Below, in pieces: positions 26,597 through 32,918 of a DNA stretch of 32,918 bases. Origin of the DNA: Ga0077527 sp049433545 (GTDB lineage Bacteria; Pseudomonadota; Gammaproteobacteria; Burkholderiales; SG8-41). The translations under genes were made by a program, and so were the position numbers. How positions within the stretch are numbered: position 1 is the stretch's first letter; each line of letters starts with the position of its first letter. The stretch spans positions 1-32,918 of the forward strand of contig JBMTEY010000013.1 in NCBI GenBank assembly GCA_049433545.1, read 5' to 3'. The notes beneath the pieces were generated by a model that was not told the origin of the DNA, searched no databases, and worked only from the letters and a program-made list of their open reading frames with translations.

Positions 26597-26624
26597 CAAA
26601 AATATTTAATTAAATCAGATACTT
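26597..26624 (-). repeat. AT-rich dispersed element, copy 4
   Basis: On the minus strand the first 17 bases match the core at 14 positions, and the tail (AATATTTTTG) matches copy 3. It lies between the stop of the Bug receptor gene and the intrinsic terminator, so it is unlikely to be the terminator itself. Confidence 0.5.
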
Positions 26625-26628
26625 GTGT

Positions 26629-27597
26629 TTAGTTTATGGGTATCCCCGCACTCTTGATGATCTTTGCCCACATCGCCGTCTCCGCGCGCAGGAGCTTGGC
26701 CAGCGCTTCCGGCGACGACGGATCCGTCTCCAGGCCCTGGCGCACGAACTGTTCGCGCACATCGCTCGCTGCGAGCGCCTTCGCCGCACCCTGGTTCAGT
26801 TTCGCAATGACCGGTTTGGGCGTCCCCGTCGGGGCAAAAAACCCGAACCAGGTTTCGTAGACATAATCCGGCACGCCGGCTTCCTGCACGGTGGGCACAT
26901 CGGGGAAAGCCTGCGTGCGCTTGGTGCTGGTAACCGCCAGCATTTTCAGCCGGCCGGCCCGCACGTGCGTGGCCGCGGATGCCATCACCGGAATCGCCAG
27001 CTGCACTTCGCCCGATACGGTCGCGGCGACCGACGGACCGCCGCCCTTGTACGGCACCTGCGTGAATTTGACGCCAGCCACGTGTTCCAGCAGCGCGACC
27101 GACAAATGCCCCGCGCTGCCCACCCCCGCCGAGCCGTAGTTCAGCTTGCCGGGCTCCCTTTTCGCCAGCGCAACCAGGTCCTTCATGTTGCTGACGGGCA
27201 GCTTGTTGTTGACGACCACGGCGGACGGGGAAATGCCCAGTTTCGATATCGGTGCGAGATCGGTCAGGGCGTTGTACGGCAGCTTCGAATACAGGGTCTG
27301 GTTGATGGCGAGCCCGATATGGGCGACCAGCAAGGTGTATCCGTCCGGCGTCGCGCGCGCGGCAATGCTCACGCCCAGCGTGCTGCCGGCGCCGCCGCGG
27401 TTGTCGACGATCACGGTCTGGCCGAGGTCATCGCTCAGCTTGGAAGCCAGGATGCGGCCCACCAGGTCGCTGGTGCCTCCGGGCGAGAACGGAACGATCA
27501 GGCGGACCGGGCGCTCAGGATAGGCCTGCGTGTAGCCGGCGACCGGGAATCCGGCGCAGCACAGGAACGTCAGCAAGGCAAAAATTTTTCGGCTCAT
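26629..27597 (-). CDS. Bug/TctC-family tripartite tricarboxylate transporter receptor (copy 2)
   Basis: 322 residues. A signal peptide (residues 1-25, ending GYTQA) is followed by YPERPVRLIVPFSPGGTSDLVGR, VIVDNRGGAGSTLG, GYTLLVAH and QVPYKGGGPSVAATVSGEV, the standard Bug receptor blocks. AAGGAGGAAACAA precedes the ATG. It is clearly diverged from the neighbouring copy, so ligand specificity probably differs. It follows two MmgE/PrpD genes on the same strand (55-base gap holding a weak hairpin) and ends at a strong terminator, closing the regulator / MmgE-PrpD unit. No membrane subunits are present. Confidence 0.92.
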   Translation of the reverse strand: MSRKIFALLTFLCCAGFPVAGYTQAYPERPVRLIVPFSPGGTSDLVGRILASKLSDDLGQTVIVDNRGGAGSTLGVSIAARATPDGYTLLVAHIGLAINQTLYSKLPYNALTDLAPISKLGISPSAVVVNNKLPVSNMKDLVALAKREPGKLNYGSAGVGSAGHLSVALLEHVAGVKFTQVPYKGGGPSVAATVSGEVQLAIPVMASAATHVRAGRLKMLAVTSTKRTQAFPDVPTVQEAGVPDYVYETWFGFFAPTGTPKPVIAKLNQGAAKALAASDVREQFVRQGLETDPSSPEALAKLLRAETAMWAKIIKSAGIPIN

Positions 27598-27624
27598 TTG
27601 TTTCCTCCTTTACTTATGGGCAGT

Positions 27625-27650
27625 ACAAAATCCCGCTACTGAGAGGCGGG
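27625..27650 (-). terminator. Weak hairpin with short T-run after MmgE/PrpD copy 2
   Basis: On the minus strand CCCGC-N9-GCGGG is followed by ATTTTGTA, two bases past the MmgE/PrpD stop. The stem is only 5 bp, so attenuation or partial termination before the Bug receptor gene is plausible at best. Confidence 0.35.
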
Positions 27651-27652
27651 CA

Positions 27653-29056
27653 CTAACGCCGGCGTGTTTTGCTGCTGCCGGACTTGCGGGTTGCAGGAAC
27701 GGCCAGACGCAGCAATTCGCCCACGTCCCTGCAGCGCTCGACATGCATTGCCGTGTCGGCAATCTGCGCGGCGCGCGCCTTTCCCACCACGGGAGAGGCG
27801 AGCGTTTCGAACTTGAATCCCAGTTCCGCGTCGGACATGGGATTCTCGATCGACCCCTTCGGAAAATCCACCTGCGAGATGAATTTTTTGCCAGACGCCA
27901 TCGTCATCGTCGTATGGCAGGATACACCCCGCGGCAGGCGCGCGTCGGTTTCGATGCGCGTGAGGTCCATCAGGCGCCGCACCGCGGCATTGCGCAGCTT
28001 GCTGTCGGTGTACTGCGCGAGCAGCGCATGGCCCTCGATCAGCGCGATCGCCACCGAGTACGGCAGGCTGACCTGCGCCTCGTGATAGGTGCGCGGCGCC
28101 TTGTTGCGGTGATATTCCGACCAGTCGGGATGGCGCTTCACCACGATGCTGCGGATCTGCGACAGGTCCGGTGCATGGCGGCGGCGGATTTCGAGCGCGC
28201 AGTCGATCGCGTTGTGGATCGGTCGCGCGCAGGAGTAGGGCTTGAACTCGATCTTGAGTTCGTACGGCGAGCCGAGGCGACGCAGCATCGCGGCGCCGCC
28301 CTTGCGCCCGGCGAAGGCGCGCAGGAAACCGCGTTCACCCTCAAATATGGTGTCCGCGCCGGTGAAGCCCAGTTTCGCCATCGACGCCGCGGTCACGCCG
28401 TTGCGCGCAGCCGGCCCGGGGTTGAAACGCTTCTGCATCGACGGCCCGTACATTTCCATCAGTCCCGAGGCCTGCGCGCCGGCAAGACCGAAGGCGGAAG
28501 TCAATTGATCCGGCGTCAGTCGCAGAAGTTTTCCCGCGGCCGCCGTCGCCCCGAACACCCCGCAGGTCGGCGTAGTGTGAAAGGCGCGGTTGCGCAGGTC
28601 GTTGTTGGCCGCCATGCTGACGCGCTCCATCACTTCACAGCCGGCAGCCACCGCCGTAATCAGGTCCTTGCCACTCGCACCTTCGGCTTCGGCCACTGCC
28701 AGCGCCGATGAGAACACCGGCGGGCTGAAGTGGAACAGCGCCAGCACGTCGATGTCGTCGAGTTCGATGCTGTGGCAGGAAATCGCGTTGGCGAAACTCG
28801 CCGCCGCCACCGGCACTCGTCCGCCGCCGCCGATCAGCGTCGCTTCGGGGGCCCTGCCCTGCCGTTGCGCAAAATCGCGTGCGATCACGCCGCTTTCGGT
28901 CTGGCTGCCCGCGATCGCCACCCCCAGGTAATCGAGCAGCAATCGTTTCATGGCATGGCGGCTGGCTGCAGGCACCTGCTTGTACGACAGCCGGGCATGG
29001 CGTGCTGCAAGTTGCGCGGCCAGCGTGCGGCCGGCACCGGGTTTTTTCTTTTGCAT
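27653..29056 (-). CDS. MmgE/PrpD family protein (copy 2)
   Basis: 467 residues. Family blocks are LLLDYLGVAIAGSQTES, ASFANAISCHSIELDDID, FHTTPTCGVFGATAAAGKLLRLTPDQ, and GPAARNGVTAASMAKLGFTGADTIFEGERGFL, then the small domain with KPYSCARPIHNAIDC and VSLPYSVAIALIEG. It is a probable dehydratase or isomerase of a tricarboxylic-type acid; substrate unknown. Lys/Arg-rich N- and C-terminal tails (QKKKPG; KSGSSKTRRR) are unusual. The ATG has GAAGGAAG upstream. It follows MmgE/PrpD copy 3 by 30 bases, so the pair may form a heteromer or two-step pathway. Confidence 0.87.
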   Translation of the reverse strand: MQKKKPGAGRTLAAQLAARHARLSYKQVPAASRHAMKRLLLDYLGVAIAGSQTESGVIARDFAQRQGRAPEATLIGGGGRVPVAAASFANAISCHSIELDDIDVLALFHFSPPVFSSALAVAEAEGASGKDLITAVAAGCEVMERVSMAANNDLRNRAFHTTPTCGVFGATAAAGKLLRLTPDQLTSAFGLAGAQASGLMEMYGPSMQKRFNPGPAARNGVTAASMAKLGFTGADTIFEGERGFLRAFAGRKGGAAMLRRLGSPYELKIEFKPYSCARPIHNAIDCALEIRRRHAPDLSQIRSIVVKRHPDWSEYHRNKAPRTYHEAQVSLPYSVAIALIEGHALLAQYTDSKLRNAAVRRLMDLTRIETDARLPRGVSCHTTMTMASGKKFISQVDFPKGSIENPMSDAELGFKFETLASPVVGKARAAQIADTAMHVERCRDVGELLRLAVPATRKSGSSKTRRR

Positions 29057-29086
29057 CGTGCTTCCTTCAGTTACGGTTAATCAAAT

Positions 29087-30448
29087 TCATGGCACCAGCA
29101 GCGCAGTAATCGCGCCTGCGTCTTCCATACGTTCGAGCTGCCAAAGTGCCTGCAGCGCGCGCGCGCAGCCTTGCGCGCCGAGCACGCCGCCGCAGAGATC
29201 GCGAAACTTGGCCTCGACTTCAGCGTCACTCATCGGACTCTTCTCGTGCCCGCGCGGATAACGGATTTCGGCGACCAGCGTTTCACCCGAGCGCAGGCGT
29301 ATCGTGACCCGCCCCGGCGCGCTCTCCGGATACAGCGCCGTCAGCGCCGGATCCTCGGCCACCTTCACCTTGCGCATCAGCTCCGCCACCGCGGGGTCAC
29401 GCAGGCGCTCATCGGCAAACGAGGCGCGCTTCAGTTCGCCGTCGAGCAGCGCGACGGCGACGCAATAGGGCAGGCTGTGGTCCGCGGTCTCGCGCGTCGT
29501 CGGCGCCCAGCGCGAAGCATCGTTGCCCATCATGAAAATCGCCACCGCGTAACCGTCGACCCTGATCTCTTCGATCTGGCTCAGGTCCACCTTTTTGCGC
29601 AGGTCGAATGCCGCGAATACCGCGGACTGTCCGTGATAACACACGGGCAGGAACTTGGTGCGCGTCTCGACCATCATCGGCGACTCCGGCAGCGGCCAGT
29701 CGGAACGACCGACGGCGTCCCAAAACCCGCCGGAACCCTCGAACACCTCGCCCGGCCCGGTGAAACCCTCCTTCGCCAGCACCGCGGCGAACACCGCGTT
29801 GCGCGCGGCATTGGCGCCGGCGCAGCCCTTCCAGCTCGACAGGCTGCCGCGGCGCGCCTGCGCCAGCGCGAGGTTGGGCGTCAGCGCCAGCGACAGGGCG
29901 TGGCCGGTTTCGTCGGCACTGAGGCGCATCAGCTTCGCTGCACCGAGCACGCAGCCGAGCACGGTGTACACCGGCTGATCCCAGCCTTTCGAATTGATGT
30001 CGACCGATTTGCAGAAACTGCAATACACATCGTAGGCCAGCACGATCGCGGTGATCAGCGCCTTGCCGTCGGCATGCACGCTCTCCGCAACCGCGACCAG
30101 GCCCGGCACCATGTCGCTGGGATGCCCGCGGCTGCGGCCGAGGTAGGTGTCGCTGACGTCCAGCGAACGCGTCATAACGCCGTTGGCGAATGCCGCCATC
30201 TCCGGGGTGGCAAGCTGATCGCAGCCCCACACCCGCGCCATGTGATCTGAGCGGTAACGCCCCGCCACCGCGCGCGCCATCACGCTCACCGGTTCGTCGT
30301 ACGCGCCGAGCGCGCTGGCGAAGGTGTCGACCAGGTGGCGCCGGGTCTCGTGCACCGTCTGCGGCGACAGCGCTTCGTAACGCGCACGCTGCGCAAACGC
30401 CACCAGGCGCTGCACCGTCGCGTCCCACACCAGGGGTTCGCTGTTCAC
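29087..30448 (-). CDS. MmgE/PrpD family protein (copy 3)
   Basis: 453 residues. Blocks include HLVDTFASALGAYDEPVS, FANGVMTRSLDVSDTYLG, GHPSDMVPGLVAVAES, AGANAARNAVFAAVLAKEGFTGPGEVFEG and KFLPVCYHGQSAVFAAFDL, typical of the family. The start is GTG with AGGAGGAGAAA upstream, and it overlaps the regulator stop by 4 bases (GTGA), showing translational coupling to the CysB-like protein. Only distantly similar to the neighbouring copy, so it is not a recent duplicate. The catalytic acid it handles cannot be named. Confidence 0.87.
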   Translation of the reverse strand: MNSEPLVWDATVQRLVAFAQRARYEALSPQTVHETRRHLVDTFASALGAYDEPVSVMARAVAGRYRSDHMARVWGCDQLATPEMAAFANGVMTRSLDVSDTYLGRSRGHPSDMVPGLVAVAESVHADGKALITAIVLAYDVYCSFCKSVDINSKGWDQPVYTVLGCVLGAAKLMRLSADETGHALSLALTPNLALAQARRGSLSSWKGCAGANAARNAVFAAVLAKEGFTGPGEVFEGSGGFWDAVGRSDWPLPESPMMVETRTKFLPVCYHGQSAVFAAFDLRKKVDLSQIEEIRVDGYAVAIFMMGNDASRWAPTTRETADHSLPYCVAVALLDGELKRASFADERLRDPAVAELMRKVKVAEDPALTALYPESAPGRVTIRLRSGETLVAEIRYPRGHEKSPMSDAEVEAKFRDLCGGVLGAQGCARALQALWQLERMEDAGAITALLVP

Positions 30449-31434
30449 TTTTTCTCCTCCTGCGCCCTGCGTTTGCCGCCGCCCGCCTTTGCCGCCGGTT
30501 TCGGCGGCGGGCTGCGCCGCTTCAGTTCGCTGCGCACGACCTCCGGCGTCAGCTCCGGCGCCAGCAGGCTGATGAAGTGGCCGACATAACCGCGCAGGTA
30601 GGTGTTCCGGCGCAACGTCACATACGTGGGGCTCGATTCGAAGAGGTGGCTGGCGTCGCGGGCGCGCAGGTTGCGGTCGTGCTCCGGATCCACCGCCACC
30701 GTCGCAAGGATCGCAATGCCGAGCCCCATTTCGACGTAGGTCTTGCAGACGTCGGCGTCGACCGCGCCGAACCTGACGTTGGGTTCTATGCCCTGCTTGT
30801 GGAAGGCCTCCATGATCTTCCAGCGGCCGCTGCGCGCGCGGTCATGCGAGACGATCGGATAACGCGCGATTTCCTGCAGCGTCAGTTTTTTCGCGCGCAG
30901 TATGGGGTGGCCCTGCTTCGCGATGACGCTGCGCGCGATCGGGAAACACGGCAGCATCACCAGGTTCGGGAACGGCCGTATCGCCTCGGTGCCGATCGCG
31001 ATGTCCGCCTCCTCCGCCTGTACCGCTTCGCAGATCTGGGTGGGATTGCCCTGCTGCAGGCCGAGGCGGATGTCCGGATAACGCTTGATGAAGCGCTCGA
31101 TGACCTTGGGCAGCACGTAGCGCGCATAAGTGTGCGTGGTGGCGACTGTCAGCGTGCCTTTTTCGCGGTCGACGTAATCCTCGCGCAGCGTGCGCAGGTT
31201 CTCGACGTCGCTCATGATGCGCTGCGCGATCTCGATCACCTCGCGCCCCGGCTCGGTGAGCCCGGTGACGCGGTTGCGCTTGCGCTGGAACACCGGGAAG
31301 CCGATTTCGGCCTCGAGCAGATGGATCTGCTTGCTGACGCCGGGCTGCGAGGTATGCAGCGCCTCCGCGGCCGCCGAAATGTGGTTGCCGTGCCGGTGTA
31401 CTTCGAGGATGCATTTAAGCTGGGACAGCTTCAT
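30445..31434 (-). CDS. LysR-type regulator of the CysB subfamily
   Basis: 329 residues. The N-terminal winged helix (1-60; AAAEALHTSQPGVSKQIHLLE) and the sequence through TTHTYARYVLPKVIERF (99-115) follow E. coli CysB closely, as do PTQI, LVMLPCFP, DADVCKTYVEMGLGIAI and the VDPEHD region. CysB-type proteins sense O-acetylserine or sulfate and activate sulfur-assimilation or sulfonate genes. Position 103, Gln in CysB and part of the ligand pocket, is Tyr here, suggesting another effector. A basic, Pro/Lys-rich tail (about 305-329) is added. It lies 39 bases after the third UGSC gene and is coupled to an MmgE/PrpD gene, which it probably regulates. Confidence 0.9.
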   Translation of the reverse strand: MKLSQLKCILEVHRHGNHISAAAEALHTSQPGVSKQIHLLEAEIGFPVFQRKRNRVTGLTEPGREVIEIAQRIMSDVENLRTLREDYVDREKGTLTVATTHTYARYVLPKVIERFIKRYPDIRLGLQQGNPTQICEAVQAEEADIAIGTEAIRPFPNLVMLPCFPIARSVIAKQGHPILRAKKLTLQEIARYPIVSHDRARSGRWKIMEAFHKQGIEPNVRFGAVDADVCKTYVEMGLGIAILATVAVDPEHDRNLRARDASHLFESSPTYVTLRRNTYLRGYVGHFISLLAPELTPEVVRSELKRRSPPPKPAAKAGGGKRRAQEEKK

Positions 31435-31473
31435 CGCCGCATCCGTCCTTGTGACGTTATCAATCGGCCCGTT

Positions 31474-32739
31474 TCAAGCAGTTGGAACATCCATTTTCTT
31501 GGTCACCGGGTTCACGTAGCCGCCCCACAGCACCATCACCCGGTTGCGGTTTGGATCGCCGCAGACCACGATGTTGATGACCTCGGGATTGGGCAACACC
31601 CGCACCATGCCGTCCGGTTTCTCTTTCAGGTATTCCTCGGGATAGATGCCGCGCGCCACCGCATCCGGGATGGTGAACGCCTCGGAATGACCGTACTTCA
31701 TCAGGAACTCCAGCTCGCGGTACGGCACCTTCGCATGCTCGTAGATGTAATTGCGGATGTCCTGCTTGCTGTGTCCGGCGACGGCCAGCGCTTTCGCCAC
31801 CGGCGGTGCGAGCATGATGGTGATCATGTCGCGGAAGCCCTGGGCGCCCTGTTCCGCCAGCCGCGCCAGGCAGGGTTTCTTGGTGACTTCGATCGACAGG
31901 AACTCCAGAGCGGTCTGCGCCGCGGTCTTGTCCGGCGTGCCGTAGATCGCCGGCGGCCAGCCCCAGGTCACGGTGCCACAGGCGGTTACCGTGCTGTCCT
32001 TGCGGTCGAATCCGTGCTCGACGCGGTACGGATCCCAGGGATTCTCGGCGTCGTTCTCGGCAATCGTGAAATTGAGCGGGTAACCGAAGGTCCCCATGTA
32101 GTTGCGGCCCAGCTTGTAGCCGGCGATGTTGCGGATGATCAGCCCGAAGGCGCGACCGATGGCCGGGTTGGCGCCCCGCGAAATCAGGTGCGCGCCGTTT
32201 TCTATGCCCATCTTCTGGATCGCCGGCCCGCCGATCAGCAGGAAGGGCAAAACGCCCCAGGTGCTGCCGATGTTGTTGAGGTTGTAACCGTTGTCGGCGA
32301 TCGCCTCCACCGCGGCAATCAGCAGCGGCATGGTTTCCGGGCGGCAGCCCGCCATCACCGCGTTGGCGGCGATGTTGCGCGGTGTTGCTTCCAGGTTGGC
32401 CTGCGCCAGCACAGCGATCGCCTGGTCGGGCGGACGGCTGGTGTGTTTGAGGAATTCAGCGACGCGCTCCGGCGTCGGCGGAATGACCGGCAGGTTGTCG
32501 GTCCAGTCGCGCTCGCGGAAATGGGCGTTAATCTCGTCGAACGTGCCCTCGAAGACGATGGCGTCGGGCTTGCGCGCCGCGCCAGACGCAGCGGCCGCGC
32601 CGCCCTGCACCGCACGGGTCAGTTCCTCGACGATGCGCCCGAACAGCACCTCTTCGACATTTTTCTCGACCAGGGCCTCAGCATGGACGCCGACCGCACC
32701 CGGATACTCGGCCACCCGCAACGCCGTCAGGCCCTCGGC
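31474..32739 (-). CDS. UGSC-family protein, C-terminal part only (copy 3, 5' end lost at a junction)
   Basis: About 420 residues remain from Ala-Glu-Gly-Leu near 32739 to the TGA stop. They align with the post-UGSC region of copies 1 and 2: AEYPGAVGVHAEALVEKNVEE, WTDNLPVIPPTPERVAEFLKHT, AVMAGCRPETMPLLIAAVEAIAD and INIVVCGDPNRNRVMVLWGGY. The N-terminal domain with the Sec/Cys-Gly-Ser-Cys motif is absent because the sequence upstream of about 32740 is Pro/Arg low-complexity and then another gene on the opposite strand. An ATG at 32811 in frame is therefore not a believable start. Whether this copy uses Sec or Cys cannot be told. Downstream lie the CysB-like regulator and MmgE/PrpD genes, apparently one operon. 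Confidence 0.8.
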   Translation of the reverse strand, partial: AEGLTALRVAEYPGAVGVHAEALVEKNVEEVLFGRIVEELTRAVQGGAAAASGAARKPDAIVFEGTFDEINAHFRERDWTDNLPVIPPTPERVAEFLKHTSRPPDQAIAVLAQANLEATPRNIAANAVMAGCRPETMPLLIAAVEAIADNGYNLNNIGSTWGVLPFLLIGGPAIQKMGIENGAHLISRGANPAIGRAFGLIIRNIAGYKLGRNYMGTFGYPLNFTIAENDAENPWDPYRVEHGFDRKDSTVTACGTVTWGWPPAIYGTPDKTAAQTALEFLSIEVTKKPCLARLAEQGAQGFRDMITIMLAPPVAKALAVAGHSKQDIRNYIYEHAKVPYRELEFLMKYGHSEAFTIPDAVARGIYPEEYLKEKPDGMVRVLPNPEVINIVVCGDPNRNRVMVLWGGYVNPVTKKMDVPTA

Positions 32740-32740
32740 C

Positions 32741-32918
32741 CGCCCCGCGCGGCGGGGGCGAGTGGGGCTGGGGGCGGTCAGCTGCCCGGCCCGGGGGGGG
32801 GTGAGCGGCACGGCCCTGGCGGCGCTGGTGCTGCGGGCGCTGCCCCAGCCCGGGGCCTGGCGCCTCCTCTACCTGGGGCCGATCCTGCCGGTGCTGCTGC
32901 TGGCCGTGCTGCGCTGGC
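32741..32918 (+). CDS. Fragment of a multipass transporter, MFS-like, running off the window
   Basis: The plus-strand frame reads RPARRGRVGLGAV and, further on, VSGTALAALVLRALPQ followed by AWRLLYLGPILPVLLLAVLRW. This fits a cytoplasmic RRGR-type loop, one transmembrane helix, a GWR-type turn and the next helix of a major facilitator protein. The codons are almost all G/C at the third base, with GGG and CTG runs, unlike the rest of the window. It lacks both ends. The assignment rests on pattern only. Confidence 0.4.

Noticed and set aside
32740..32811. N-terminal extension of the third UGSC protein from an ATG at 32811
   Set aside because: The translation is Pro/Arg low-complexity without similarity to the paralogs, while the opposite strand codes for a transporter-like segment.

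Overview
The window is GC-rich, gene-dense DNA of betaproteobacterial (Burkholderiales-like) type. The evidence is the birA-coaX-SPOR block, ettA, glnS, a stand-alone heptose nucleotidyltransferase, orphan Bug/TctC-type solute receptors, and many CaiB/BaiF, MmgE/PrpD and TauD/TfdA catabolic genes. No rRNA, tRNA, CRISPR array, insertion sequence or integrase is visible. The last ~180 bases look foreign to the rest.

Layout. Positions 1-9035 are mostly housekeeping: ferritin-like diiron protein, rfaE2-like gene, SPOR protein, coaX, birA, an S51-type peptidase, glnS, an SDR oxidoreductase and ettA. From 9160 on the content is catabolic and accessory: an arylmalonate decarboxylase-like protein lacking the catalytic cysteine, an HMG-CoA-lyase-like plus CaiB pair, a three-gene block (MmgE/PrpD, selenoprotein, four-domain rhodanese), dinB, a leaderless-looking solute-binding protein, and an RraA / aldehyde dehydrogenase / TauD operon divergent from a second TauD gene. 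A long minus-strand tract from 32.7 to 23.1 kb then holds a UGSC-type gene, a CysB-like regulator, two MmgE/PrpD genes, two Bug receptors, a second selenoprotein and a CinA-like protein.

The main discovery is two selenoprotein genes of the UGSC type. Each is split by a naive reading at an in-frame TGA followed by Gly-Ser-Cys. The frame is open on both sides, the flanking protein is homologous between the two copies, and a hairpin with a six-base CGUGYU loop lies just 3' of each TGA, as expected for a bacterial SECIS. The loops are nearly identical but sit 7 nt apart relative to a gap-free protein alignment, which argues for RNA rather than protein constraint. A third paralog is cut by an apparent chimeric junction near 32740 that removes its UGSC half; beyond it a plus-strand MFS-like fragment of different base usage begins.

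The UGSC genes lie beside MmgE/PrpD, Bug-receptor, rhodanese and CysB-type genes, suggesting a selenium/sulfur-linked catabolic module; the substrate cannot be told from sequence. A second unexplained signal is a dispersed AT-rich ~27-nt element (core AAGTATTTGTTTTTATT) found at gene 3' ends in at least four places.
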